Shown here piece after piece: positions 1-8,176 of a stretch of DNA of 64,000 bases (position 1 is the first letter of the stretch; each line of letters starts with the position of its first letter). The position numbers and the translations under genes were made by a program. Under the pieces are notes generated by a model. It made no database searches. It was not told the DNA's origin and saw only the letters and a list, made by a program, of their open reading frames with translations. Source of the DNA: an uncultured Kiritimatiellota bacterium (GTDB lineage Bacteria > Verrucomicrobiota > Kiritimatiellia > RFP12 > DVOR01); assembly GCA_944389565.1 (NCBI GenBank), contig CALXMV010000008.1:1-64000 (forward strand), in the 5' to 3' direction.

Positions 1-101
1 CCAACTACCGTATAGCCATCCTCTTCCATTGCGGCGCGCTTCCACACCCGACCCACTAAAAACTCTGAAGAGCCCCCTTTTGCGGCTGGATTTTTTCATG
101 C

Positions 102-130
102 TTGCGGAGATGCGGCGGGTGTGGTATCCT
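102..130 (+). promoter_or_regulatory. Promoter of a short orphan transcript
   Basis: A -35 box TTGCGG (102-107) lies exactly 17 bases before a -10 box TATCCT (125-130), preceded by TGG as an extended -10. The next gene is on the opposite strand, so this promoter serves only the short unit ending at the terminator at 192-224. Confidence 0.6.
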
Positions 131-136
131 TACGGC

Positions 137-224
137 GTTTCATGGATTCTCCATACAGACACAACCCCATCCATAACAAGATATAACACTGGCCCGGCCG
201 GACGATTCGTCGGCCGGGCTTTTT
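137..224 (+). ncRNA. Candidate small RNA (promoter-terminator unit)
   Basis: A transcript started about 7 bases after the -10 at 125-130 would run to the intrinsic terminator ending near 224, giving roughly 88 bases. Its 5' part can fold a small ATGGA/TCCAT hairpin (142-153). A 14-codon reading frame starts at the ATG at 142 and stops at 184-186, so a leader peptide is an alternative, though no ribosome binding site precedes it. I do not recognise the RNA as 6S, SRP, tmRNA or RNase P. The call rests only on the spacing of promoter and terminator. Confidence 0.4.
192..224 (+). terminator. Rho-independent terminator of the small transcript
   Basis: A perfect 9-bp stem (GCCCGGCCG at 192-200 with CGGCCGGGC at 211-219) is followed by TTTTT. 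The T run is on the plus-strand side, so it serves plus-strand transcription; tgt ends at 246 on the other strand. Confidence 0.8.
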
Positions 225-245
225 CGTGGGATGGGGGAGGGGCGG

Positions 246-1394
246 TCAGTAGTTGCCGCGCTTGGGGCGCTCGCGGAGGCGGGCGCGGGCCTCGGCGCGG
301 AAGTCGAGGAAGCAGTCGTTGGCGATGGCCTGGCGCATGAGGCGCATGAAGCGGAGGTAGCAGTGGATGTTGTGGAGGGTGAGGAGGCGGTAGCCGAGCA
401 TCTCGGAGGTGTTGAGGAGGTGGCGGACGTAGCCCCGCGTGTGGCGCGTGCAGCAGGGGCAGTCGCACCCCGGCTCGACGGGCAGATCGCTGGCCTTCCA
501 GGCGCCGGCCTTGACGGGGTAGGGGCCGTCGAGCGTGAAGGCCGAGCCGTTGCGGGCGTTGCGCGTGGGGATCACGCAGTCGAACATGTCGCAGCCCATG
601 CCGACGGCCTCGGTGATCTGCCACAGGTCGCCCAACCCCATGACGTAGCGGGGGCGGCGGCGCGGCATGAAGGGGACGCTGTCGGCGATGCCCTTGAGGA
701 TGAAGGGCTCGGGCTCGCCCACGGAGACCCCGCCGACGGCGAAGCCGTCCAGCCCATCGGCCTCCATGGCGGCGAGCTCGCGGGCGCAATGCTCGCGCAG
801 GTGCGGGTATTCGGAGCCTTGGACGATGCCGAAATAGAGCTGCCCCTCGGCGCGGGGCTGCTCCAGGCACACGCGCGCCCAGCGGAGGGTCTGCTCCACG
901 CTCCGCGCCGCGTAGTCGGGCGTGGAGGGATAGGGGATGCACTCGTCGAACAGCATCGCGATGTCGCTGCCCAGCACGCGCTGCACGGCCATGCTCTCCT
1001 TGGGGCCCATGAAGAGGCGGCGGCCGTCGATGTGCGATTGGAAGGAGACGCCCTCCTCGGTGATTTTGCGCAGGGAGGAGAGGGAGAAGACCTGGAAGCC
1101 GCCGCTGTCGGTGAGGATCGGGCCGCGCCACCCCTGGAAGGCATGGAGCCCGCCGAGCGCCTCCATCACCTCCATGCCGGGCCGGAGCATCAGATGGTAG
1201 GTGTTCCCCAGGATGATCGGCGCGCCGAGCCGCTCCAGATCCTCGGCGCCGAGGGTCTTCACCGTGGCCTGCGTGCCCACCGGCATGAAGACCGGCGTCG
1301 GCACCGGCCCGTGGCGCGTCCAAAGCCGGCCAAGGCGCGCGCCGCTCTTGGCGTCTTCGTGGAGAATCTCGTAGGTTCCGATTTTCGGGGGCAT
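246..1394 (-). CDS. tgt: Queuine tRNA-ribosyltransferase
   Basis: Tgt exchanges guanine at wobble position 34 of GUN-anticodon tRNAs for preQ1 in the queuosine pathway, in the cytoplasm. The 382-residue protein has the normal family length. It shows the substrate-pocket motif TDSGGFQVFSL with the following loop, the GGVSVGEP segment, and a C-terminal zinc site (CDCPCC, then HTRGYVRHL) around residues 305-330. The start at 1394 was chosen over an in-frame one at 1502 because GAGAGGAA lies just upstream, an extended -10 sits further upstream, and the extra 36 residues do not resemble the family. No other queuosine genes are in view, and it appears monocistronic. Confidence 0.96.
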   Translation of the reverse strand: MPPKIGTYEILHEDAKSGARLGRLWTRHGPVPTPVFMPVGTQATVKTLGAEDLERLGAPIILGNTYHLMLRPGMEVMEALGGLHAFQGWRGPILTDSGGFQVFSLSSLRKITEEGVSFQSHIDGRRLFMGPKESMAVQRVLGSDIAMLFDECIPYPSTPDYAARSVEQTLRWARVCLEQPRAEGQLYFGIVQGSEYPHLREHCARELAAMEADGLDGFAVGGVSVGEPEPFILKGIADSVPFMPRRRPRYVMGLGDLWQITEAVGMGCDMFDCVIPTRNARNGSAFTLDGPYPVKAGAWKASDLPVEPGCDCPCCTRHTRGYVRHLLNTSEMLGYRLLTLHNIHCYLRFMRLMRQAIANDCFLDFRAEARARLRERPKRGNY

Positions 1395-1421
1395 GGGCTT
1401 CCTCTCAATGAAATCGCCCAG

Positions 1422-1427
1422 ATTATA
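1422..1427 (-). promoter_or_regulatory. Promoter -10 of tgt
   Basis: On the minus strand the sequence reads TGCTATAAT, an ideal extended -10, about 28 bases before the tgt start. No convincing -35 is seen, as expected for an extended -10 promoter. Confidence 0.6.
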
Positions 1428-1500
1428 GCAGATTCGGCGCCTTGGGGGCTTGCCGAGGCCGCAACCGCCGGCTTCGCCGCTCGGGGCCGATTCGGGGGCC

Positions 1501-1610
1501 ACCCTCCCGGCTTTCGGGCCAGACCCTGGGAGGTTTCGCCTCGGACCCTCCCGACTTTGCCCCCGAACCCTCCCGACTTTCGGGCCAAACCCTCGAGGGT
1601 TTCGTGTTTT
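1501..1610. repeat. Tandem 22-bp repeat array, locus A (5 units)
   Basis: Five direct units of exactly 22 bp begin at 1501, 1523, 1545, 1567 and 1589. Each starts with ACCCT and has the general form ACCCTCCCGACTTTCGGGCC plus two bases. Units 2 and 5 carry the inverted form (GGGAGG or GAGGGT) in the second quarter. The array fills much of the 319-base gap 1395-1713 between the divergent tgt and exported-protein promoters; apart from those promoters I see nothing else in that gap. The period is not a multiple of three, so it is not coding repeats. The same family recurs at 25693-25801 and 50802-50868. Confidence 0.85.
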
Positions 1611-1664
1611 CCCCTCCGTGCCGCCGCCCCCCCCCGCCGGCGGAGCCGGGCCTCATTTTTTTGC

Positions 1665-1693
1665 TTGCGCGCGGTGGTGAAAAAGGTTATTCT
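1665..1693 (+). promoter_or_regulatory. Promoter of the exported protein-dsbD-GH20 operon
   Basis: TTGCGC (1665-1670) and TATTCT (1688-1693) are separated by exactly 17 bases. A ribosome binding site AGGAAAG (1701-1707) follows just before the ATG at 1714. Confidence 0.6.
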
Positions 1694-1713
1694 ATTCAAC
1701 AGGAAAGTGCGAT

Positions 1714-3291
1714 ATGGACATCTTGCGCAACATCTTCGTCTTTTTGGGCGCGCTGGGCCTGGCTTGGCGCGTGGGGGCGGTCGCGCCGGGCAATTGGCTC
1801 TCGGGGGCCTGCACGGCGGGCGATCCCTACACGTTTGAGGATTACGGCGACACGAGCGCCTTCGACCTGCTCGCCTTCAAGGAATGGTCGGTCTTTAATG
1901 CCTCCTCCGAGGCCATCGAGGACTCCGCGCGGTTCGCGGTGCGGCAGGACGCCTCGGGTGCGCGGGGGCTGGACTTCTCGACCGGCCCGGCGGCCCTGGG
2001 TTCGGACACGGACGCGTATGTCGTGCTCGGCATCTCCGCCGACTCGGCCGCCGACCCCGACGCGCGCGTCGGCATCTCCCTGGATCCCACGGATCACACC
2101 AAGCTGCGCGTGGACAATCTGTACGTGAAGGTGCGCTTCACACCCTCCGACGCCACGCCCGAGATGGATTCCCTCAAGGAGATGTACCCCTCCTACGCAG
2201 AGAGCCAGCTCCCGGCGACGGGCGGCTTGGCCGTCTTCACCGCGCCCAAGCTCGGCCTGTGCGTGCTGCAGGACGGCTACTTCTACGTCTCGCGCGTGGT
2301 GAGCGGCTCCGACGGGGAGCCCGGCACCGGCATGGCCGAGGATCTCACCTACGAGTTCTGCAAGTCCGCGCACACCTACGACGAGGTCGGCGCGGGCAAC
2401 GTGGTGGTGCGGATCGAGTTCTGCACCTACGCCGCCGACGACTACGCCGCCGTCTCGCGCGGCTTCCGCATCTGGGTGCGCGACGCCAACGCCGCCGACT
2501 CCGCCGAGATCTGCGTCTCCGAGGGGTTGGGCTATGAGTGGACCACCGACGCCGAGAACGGCTACACCTTCGACTTCTCCTCCCTCGGCAAGGGTTCGTG
2601 GCTCTACTGCATCGACGAGGCGCTCGCCGCCTCCCCCGACGGCCTGCAGATGAGCATCGACTCCCTCGGCTCCGCCAACCAGATCGGCTTCTCCGCCACC
2701 CAGGGCGCCTTCTACGCCGCCTGGCTCAACATGGGCTCCACGCTCGACACCTACGCCAACCTCGACACCTACGACCTCGCCTCCTTCGCCGCCTATGCCG
2801 CCCAAGGCTACGCCAACTCCGAGGGGTTGCTCTACGATTGGGCCTCGCGCTACGGCGTCACCCTCACCGACTACCTCCAGCGCAAGGGCCCCGCGCTCCG
2901 CGCCCTCGCCGCCGAGGCCGGCCTCTCCGGCGAGGCGCTCACCGACTGGGCCTTCAACGCCTTCCTGCTGGACATGGACCCCGCCGACTTCAACGTCTCC
3001 CAGCGCCTCACCGTCACGGCGATCGTCCCCGACGAGGCGTGCGTCACCCTCACCGTCCGCGGCCCCGAGGGGTGCGACCTCCGCGCCGCGCAGGCACGCG
3101 CCGGGCGCATCTGCCTCACCGCCGCCGAGAGCCTCGACGCCCTGCCCAACGCCCCCAAGAAAATGGTGGCCGACTCCGCGCTCGCCTTCGATTCCAACGG
3201 TTACGCCGTCATCACCCTGCCCCGCGGCTCGGTCGAGACGCCCTTCATGCGCGTGACCCTCGAATCCAGCGTCGATGCCGAGAACCTCTGA
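1714..3291 (+). CDS. Exported protein of unknown function, Cys-containing
   Basis: I do not recognise a characterised family. The 525-residue protein begins with a probable signal peptide (hydrophobic stretch about residues 5-23). A beta-rich region (about 50-310) follows, with the alternating pattern of a concanavalin-like jelly roll. A helical stretch (about 345-410) and a C-terminal beta domain ending in a FMRVTLE-type strand complete it; similar ends are common on exported proteins of this type. Nine cysteines lie after the signal peptide. The dsbD stop-start gap is a single base, so the two genes are co-transcribed, and disulfide handling of this protein by DsbD is a reasonable inference. 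AGGAAAG precedes the start. Confidence 0.6.
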   Translation: MDILRNIFVFLGALGLAWRVGAVAPGNWLSGACTAGDPYTFEDYGDTSAFDLLAFKEWSVFNASSEAIEDSARFAVRQDASGARGLDFSTGPAALGSDTDAYVVLGISADSAADPDARVGISLDPTDHTKLRVDNLYVKVRFTPSDATPEMDSLKEMYPSYAESQLPATGGLAVFTAPKLGLCVLQDGYFYVSRVVSGSDGEPGTGMAEDLTYEFCKSAHTYDEVGAGNVVVRIEFCTYAADDYAAVSRGFRIWVRDANAADSAEICVSEGLGYEWTTDAENGYTFDFSSLGKGSWLYCIDEALAASPDGLQMSIDSLGSANQIGFSATQGAFYAAWLNMGSTLDTYANLDTYDLASFAAYAAQGYANSEGLLYDWASRYGVTLTDYLQRKGPALRALAAEAGLSGEALTDWAFNAFLLDMDPADFNVSQRLTVTAIVPDEACVTLTVRGPEGCDLRAAQARAGRICLTAAESLDALPNAPKKMVADSALAFDSNGYAVITLPRGSVETPFMRVTLESSVDAENL

Positions 3292-3292
3292 G

Positions 3293-4807
3293 ATGGCCCG
3301 CACCCGTTTCGCCCCCGGCCTCCGCGCCGTCGCGTTCGCCCTCGCGGCGTGGGCGGGCGCGCTTGCCGCCGCCCCCACGCCCGACGACCCCTTCCGTCCG
3401 GATCTCGCCTACGCCGATGGCCGCGTCACCGTCACCTTCATGATGGCGACGCCCGACCAGCATATCTACGACGACATGCTGGCCTCCTCCCTGGGTGCGC
3501 CGCTCGCCAAGGCCCCGGCCTCCGGCAAGGACGCCGACGGCCGCGTGATCTACGAGGGATTCGCCGAGTTCGCCTGGGCCGCCGCGCCCGGGCAGACCTT
3601 CACGCTCGATTACCAAGGGTGCGACGCCCGGCAGTGCTATATGCCGCAGACCCTCACCTACACCGTCACCCCGGATGGGCGGTTGGTCGAGGGCGCCCCC
3701 GCCGCCGACCCCGCCCCCGCGCAAACGGCCTCCCCCGCCGCCGCCCGTGAGCGCTCCGCCGCGGGCTTCCTGCCGCCGGCGGACTTCGTGGCCTTCCTGC
3801 GCGGTGAGGCGGTGCGCGGGCGGGTCGACGCGCCGACCTTCCTCTCCGATCCGCGCGGCTGGCTCGACGCCTACGGCGTCTGGCTCCTCGTCGCCATCGT
3901 CTTCGTGGGGGGGCTCGCGCTCAATCTCACGCCGTGCGTCCTGCCGATGATCCCCATCAACCTGGCCATCATCGGGGCGGGCGCGATGGGCGGGGGGCGT
4001 CTGCGCGGCGCGTTGCGCGGCGGCGCCTATGGGCTGGGCATCGCCTTGGCCTATGGCGTGCTCGCGCTCATCCCCGCGCTCACCGGCACGGCCTTTGGCG
4101 CCATCCAGTCGGCCTGGTGGTTCAACGCCGCCATCGCGGCGCTCTTCGTGGCGCTGGCCTTGGCGCTCTTCGACGTTTTCATGATCGATCTCACCCGCTT
4201 CGCCGGCCCCGGGGGGGGGCGGAAGGGCGCCCTCGCGGCCTTCGTGGCCGGCGCGGTGAGCGCGGTGCTGGCCGGCGCGTGCGTCGCCCCGGTGCTTCTG
4301 GCCGTGCTCCTGCTCACGGCCGACGGCGTGGCCTCCGGCACGTGGTGGATGCTTTGCCTGCCCTTCGTCCTAGGGCTCGGGATGGCCGCGCCGTGGCCGA
4401 TTGCCGGCGCGGGGCTGGCCTTCCTGCCCAAGCCCGGCGCCTGGATGGTGTGGGTGAAGAAGGGCTTCGGCGTGGTGGTCCTGCTCTTCGCGTTGCATTA
4501 TGGGTGGGTCGCCGTCAAGGCGTTCCTGCCGCATGAGGGGCTCGACGGCGCGGATCTGTCGGCGATCGAGGCCGCCATCGCCGAGGCCCGCGCCGCCGGC
4601 AAGCCGGTCCTCCTGGATTTCTGGGGCACCGCCTGCAAGGCGTGCGACGAGATGGAGCGCGAGACCTTCCCCGACCCCGCGGTCCAGGGCGCGCTCGCGC
4701 GCTTCGCCGTGCTCAAGGTGCGCATGGACTTGGCCGACCGGGCCATCCGCCCCACCCAGGAGCGTTTCGCCATCAAGGGCCTGCCCACCTACATCGTCAT
4801 CGACTGA
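3293..4807 (+). CDS. dsbD: Thiol:disulfide interchange protein DsbD, C-terminally short
   Basis: DsbD carries electrons from cytoplasmic thioredoxin across the inner membrane to periplasmic thiol proteins. All three modules are visible. After a signal peptide there is an N-terminal domain with the cysteine pair in QGCDARQCYMP. The membrane domain carries the conserved cysteines in LTPCVLPMIPI and AGACVAPVLL. A thioredoxin-like C-terminal domain has the active site CKAC. The protein is 504 residues and stops at the cis-proline segment LPTYIVID; family members normally continue about 35 residues to finish the last strands and helix. No continuation is found in another frame. The start at 3293 sits one base after the upstream stop; an in-frame ATG at 3275 would overlap it. 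Confidence 0.9.
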   Translation: MARTRFAPGLRAVAFALAAWAGALAAAPTPDDPFRPDLAYADGRVTVTFMMATPDQHIYDDMLASSLGAPLAKAPASGKDADGRVIYEGFAEFAWAAAPGQTFTLDYQGCDARQCYMPQTLTYTVTPDGRLVEGAPAADPAPAQTASPAAARERSAAGFLPPADFVAFLRGEAVRGRVDAPTFLSDPRGWLDAYGVWLLVAIVFVGGLALNLTPCVLPMIPINLAIIGAGAMGGGRLRGALRGGAYGLGIALAYGVLALIPALTGTAFGAIQSAWWFNAAIAALFVALALALFDVFMIDLTRFAGPGGGRKGALAAFVAGAVSAVLAGACVAPVLLAVLLLTADGVASGTWWMLCLPFVLGLGMAAPWPIAGAGLAFLPKPGAWMVWVKKGFGVVVLLFALHYGWVAVKAFLPHEGLDGADLSAIEAAIAEARAAGKPVLLDFWGTACKACDEMERETFPDPAVQGALARFAVLKVRMDLADRAIRPTQERFAIKGLPTYIVID

Positions 4808-4818
4808 GAGGAGAGACC

Positions 4819-6426
4819 ATGAGAGTCCTTGCCTTGGCCGCGTTGGCGGCTTTCGCGTTTGTGCCGATCCTTCCCGCCGCGACCCCCGACATCGTCCCCA
4901 AGCCCGCCTCGCTCACCGTGCGCGAGGGCAAGCCGTTCGTCCTCAAATGGGGGCAGACGGTCGCCGGCGACGACCGTTTCGCCGCCGAGATCGAGGTGCT
5001 CCGCAAGGCCTTCTTCCCCGCCACGGGCGTCGTGATCAAGAAGGCTTCCGGCGCGGAGGCCGACTTCACCGTGGCGTATGACGCCTCCCTGCCCAAGGAG
5101 GGCTACGCGCTGGAGGTCTCCGAGAAGGGGGTGGCCATCCGCGCCTCCGCCCCCGCCGGCGCCTTCTACGCCATCCAGACGCTCCGCCAGCTCCTGCCGC
5201 CGGAGGCCTCCGGCCCCGCGCCCGTCCGCGGCAAATGGGAGATGCCGGCGGTCTCGATCGTCGACGCGCCGACCTACGCCTGGCGCGGCGTCATGCTCGA
5301 CCCGTGCCGCAGCTGGATGCCCGTCGAGTCCGTGAAGCGTCAGCTGGACGCGATGGCGGCGCACAAGCTCAACGTCCTGCACTGGCATCTGACCGACGAC
5401 CAGGGATGGCGCATCGAGATCAAGCGCTTCCCGCGCCTCACCGAGGTCGGGAGCATCCGCCCCTGCACGCCCCGGCCCTTCGCCCGCACGCAGATGGACG
5501 GCGAGCCTTACGGCCCTTATTTCTACACGCAGGACGAAATCCGCGAGGTGGTGGCCTACGCCGCCGCGCGCCACATCACCGTCGTCCCCGAGATCGAGCT
5601 CCCCGGCCATGCCGTCGCCGCCCTGCGCGCCTATCCCGAGCTCGCCTGCTCCGCCAATCCCGACCTCACCCCGCGCTGGGGCGTGCTCAAGGAGATCTTC
5701 TGCGCCGGCAACCCCAAGACCTACGAGCTCCTCGAGGGCGTGCTTGACGAGGTCGTCGCGCTCTTCCCCGCGCCCTACGTCCACATCGGCGGCGACGAGG
5801 CGCCCAAGGACCGTTGGAACAAGTGCCCCAAGTGCCAGGCCAAGATGAAGGCCCTCGGCTGCAAGAACATGCATGAGCTCCAGACCAAGATGGCCGAGCA
5901 TTTCGCCGCCTACCTCGCGAAGAAGGGGCGTAACTGCATCGGGTGGGACGAGATCCTGGAGGGCGGCCTGCCCAAGGGCGCCGCGATCATGAGCTGGCGC
6001 GGCGTCAAGGCCGGCGTCCAAGCCGCCAAGGCCGGCGTCCATGTCGTCATGACCCCGAAACCCTTCTGCTACGTGGATTACAACCAGCTCGTCCCCGGCG
6101 ACCCCTACGAGTACATCCCCAACAACACCCCCAACCCCATCTGGAAGACCTACGGCTTCGACCCCGTCGCCGGCCTGCCCGACGAGGCCAAACCCTTCAT
6201 CCTCGGCGTCCAAGGCAACAACTGGTCCGAATACGTCCGCTCCGACCGCGACCGCGATTGGAAGATGTGGCCGCGCACCTGTGCCATCGCCGAGGTCGCC
6301 TGGACGCCCCTCGCCGAGCGCGACTGGGAGGATTTCCATGGCCGCATGGAGCGCTCGGGCCTGCCCCGCCTCAAGGCGATGGGCCTCAACGCCGCCCCGC
6401 TCACCCGGCCGCCGGAGAAGAAATGA
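4819..6426 (+). CDS. GH20 beta-N-acetylhexosaminidase
   Basis: It should release terminal beta-linked GlcNAc or GalNAc from glycans by substrate-assisted catalysis in the periplasm. The 535-residue protein has a signal peptide (about 1-21), a GH20 N-terminal domain (about 25-150), then the TIM barrel beginning near YAWRGVMLDPCRSW. The catalytic Asp-Glu pair is D326-E327 in HIGGDEAP. LHWHLTDDQGWR, a hallmark of the barrel, is also present. The ATG at 4819 is preceded by GAGAGGAGAG, 11 bases after the dsbD stop, so the gene belongs to the same operon. A CxxC pair (CPKC) follows the active site, as in some bacterial homologues. Confidence 0.95.
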   Translation: MRVLALAALAAFAFVPILPAATPDIVPKPASLTVREGKPFVLKWGQTVAGDDRFAAEIEVLRKAFFPATGVVIKKASGAEADFTVAYDASLPKEGYALEVSEKGVAIRASAPAGAFYAIQTLRQLLPPEASGPAPVRGKWEMPAVSIVDAPTYAWRGVMLDPCRSWMPVESVKRQLDAMAAHKLNVLHWHLTDDQGWRIEIKRFPRLTEVGSIRPCTPRPFARTQMDGEPYGPYFYTQDEIREVVAYAAARHITVVPEIELPGHAVAALRAYPELACSANPDLTPRWGVLKEIFCAGNPKTYELLEGVLDEVVALFPAPYVHIGGDEAPKDRWNKCPKCQAKMKALGCKNMHELQTKMAEHFAAYLAKKGRNCIGWDEILEGGLPKGAAIMSWRGVKAGVQAAKAGVHVVMTPKPFCYVDYNQLVPGDPYEYIPNNTPNPIWKTYGFDPVAGLPDEAKPFILGVQGNNWSEYVRSDRDRDWKMWPRTCAIAEVAWTPLAERDWEDFHGRMERSGLPRLKAMGLNAAPLTRPPEKK

Positions 6427-6430
6427 GAAA

Positions 6431-6458
6431 AGCCCCCGCGGGAGCGGGGGCTTTTTTT
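6431..6458 (+). terminator. Terminator after the GH20 gene
   Basis: A 9-bp stem (AGCCCCCGC with GCGGGGGCT) is followed by seven T, starting 4 bases after the stop codon. It ends the operon begun at 1665. Confidence 0.92.
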
Positions 6459-6520
6459 GGGGGGGGGGACGGGCGGGCGCGCCTGGGCCCCGTGCGCCCG
6501 CCCCGTTCGCCGAAATGTGC

Positions 6521-6526
6521 TATACT
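6521..6526 (+). promoter_or_regulatory. Promoter -10 of hisC (leaderless)
   Basis: The extended -10 TGCTATACT ends only 9 bases before the hisC ATG at 6536, so the expected transcript start (6533-6536) leaves no room for a ribosome binding site. Confidence 0.6.
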
Positions 6527-6535
6527 AACCGCATC

Positions 6536-7582
6536 ATGAGCAGGATTTGCAAGCACATCGAGGCATTGGCGGGGTACGTCCCCGGCGAGCAGCCGCACTT
6601 CGCGGGCATGATCAAGCTGAACACCAACGAGAACCCTTACCCGCCGTCGCCGCGGGTGAAGGAGGCGTTGGAGCGGTTCGATTGGCGGACGTTGCGGCTC
6701 TATCCGGATCCCGTCTTCCGGCGGGTGCGCGAGATTGTGGCGCGCAACAACGGGTGCTCGCCCAGCCAGGTCTTCGTGGGGAACGGGTCGGACGAGATCC
6801 TGGCGCTTTTCACCCGCGCCTTCGTCGAGGTCGGCGGCACGATCGGCTATTTCGACCCCACCTATTCGCTCTATTCCGTCCTGGCGGCGATCCGTGACGC
6901 GCGCGGCAAGGCGCTGCCGCTGAACGACGACTTCACGTGCCCGACCCCGCCGAGCGACTTCTCCGACGTCTTCGTCTGGACGAACCCCAACGCGCCGACC
7001 TCCCTGCTCGCCGCGCCCCGGCAGATCGGCGCCTTCGCGCACGACTATCCGGGCGTCCTGCTCGTGGACGAGGCCTACGTGGACTTCGCGCCGGACAACT
7101 GCATGGCCCTGGCCACCGCGCCCGACAACGCCAACGTCATCGTCATGCGCACCCTCTCCAAGAGTTTCTCCCTGGCCGGGATGCGCTTCGGCTACTGCGT
7201 GGGCCCCGAGCCGCTCATCGCCGCGCTCTACAAAATCAAGGACTCCTACAACATGGACGCCCTGGCGCAGGCGGTCGGCGCCGCCGCACTCGAGGACCTC
7301 CCCCATATGCGCGCCAACGTCGCCAAGATCCTCGCCACCCGCGAGCGTCTCGCCCGCGCGCTTCACGGCCGCAATTGGCGCGTCCTCCCCTCCGCCACCA
7401 ACTTCCTCTTCGCCCGGCCCCCGCTCGGCGAGGCGGCGGATCTCTTCGCCGCGCTGCGCGACCATCACATCTATCTCCGCCATTTCCCCGGCCCGCGGAC
7501 CGGCGAATGGCTCCGCATCACCATCGGCTCCGACACCGAGATCGATCGCCTCCTCGCCGCCATCGACAAGTTCGCCCTCTGA
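6536..7582 (+). CDS. hisC: Histidinol-phosphate aminotransferase
   Basis: HisC converts imidazole acetol-phosphate to histidinol-phosphate with PLP. The 348-residue protein is of family length and shows LNTNENPYPPSP near the N-terminus, the segment GNGSDEIL, the cofactor-contact VDEAYVDF, and the PLP lysine K209 in SKSFSLAGMRFGY. The ATG at 6536 was chosen because the -10 box at 6521-6526 rules out the longer in-frame starts. There is no Shine-Dalgarno sequence, so translation of a leaderless mRNA is likely. It heads a hisC-hisB-hisA operon; the other his genes are elsewhere. Confidence 0.96.
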   Translation: MSRICKHIEALAGYVPGEQPHFAGMIKLNTNENPYPPSPRVKEALERFDWRTLRLYPDPVFRRVREIVARNNGCSPSQVFVGNGSDEILALFTRAFVEVGGTIGYFDPTYSLYSVLAAIRDARGKALPLNDDFTCPTPPSDFSDVFVWTNPNAPTSLLAAPRQIGAFAHDYPGVLLVDEAYVDFAPDNCMALATAPDNANVIVMRTLSKSFSLAGMRFGYCVGPEPLIAALYKIKDSYNMDALAQAVGAAALEDLPHMRANVAKILATRERLARALHGRNWRVLPSATNFLFARPPLGEAADLFAALRDHHIYLRHFPGPRTGEWLRITIGSDTEIDRLLAAIDKFAL

Positions 7583-7591
7583 AAGGCCCCC

Positions 7592-8176
7592 ATGCGCACC
7601 GTCACCCTCACCCGCAAGACCCGCGAGACCGACATCGCCCTCACCCTCGACCTCGATGGCACCGGCAAGGCCTCCATCGACACCGGCATCGGCTTCCTCG
7701 ACCATATGCTCGAACTGCTCGCCCGCCACGCGCTCTTCGACCTGGAGGTCCGCTGCGTCGGCGACCTGCGCGTCGATTACCACCACACCGTCGAGGACAT
7801 CGGGCTCGTGCTCGGCTCCGCGCTCGACCAGGCGCTCGGCGACCGCCGCGGCATCCGCCGCTACGGCTTCTTCATGCTGCCGATGGACGAGGCGCGCGCG
7901 GACGTGCTCGTCGATCTCGGCGGACGCCCCTTCCTCGTCTGGAAGATCTCCCACCCCGAGCGCCTCATCCGCGACTTCAACGTCCAGCTCCTCGAGGAGT
8001 TCGCCCGCGCCTTCGCCACCAACGCCCGCATGAACCTCCACGCCGTCCAACCCTACGGCGCCGAGATCCACCACGCCTACGAGGCCGTCTTCAAGGCCCT
8101 CGCCCGCGCCCTCCGCATGGCCGTCGAGCGCGACCCCCGAGACGCCTCCATCCCCTCCAGCAAAGGATGCCTCTGA
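7592..8176 (+). CDS. hisB: Imidazoleglycerol-phosphate dehydratase
   Basis: HisB dehydrates imidazoleglycerol phosphate to imidazole acetol-phosphate, the step before HisC. The 194-residue monofunctional protein has the metal-binding motifs DTGIGFLDHML, DYHHTVEDIG and IHHAYEAVFKA, and ends in the usual IPSSKGCL-type tail. There is no phosphatase domain, so histidinol phosphatase must be a separate gene. It starts 9 bases after hisC and its stop overlaps the hisA start, giving tight translational coupling. Confidence 0.97.
   Translation: MRTVTLTRKTRETDIALTLDLDGTGKASIDTGIGFLDHMLELLARHALFDLEVRCVGDLRVDYHHTVEDIGLVLGSALDQALGDRRGIRRYGFFMLPMDEARADVLVDLGGRPFLVWKISHPERLIRDFNVQLLEEFARAFATNARMNLHAVQPYGAEIHHAYEAVFKALARALRMAVERDPRDASIPSSKGCL

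Noticed and set aside
58-97. Possible terminator before the orphan promoter (T run at 91-96)
   Set aside because: Only a weak AGCC/GGCT stem precedes the T run, too little to claim.
1259-1699. Minus-strand frame with a repeated Gly/Arg-rich peptide over the tgt upstream region
   Set aside because: The peptide repetition comes from the 22-bp DNA repeats, which shift frame each unit; there is no start signal and it overlaps the tgt promoter.
4642-4818. Extended N-terminus of the first GH20 enzyme
   Set aside because: The in-frame extension overlaps dsbD in another frame, and the ATG at 4819 has both a ribosome binding site and a signal peptide.
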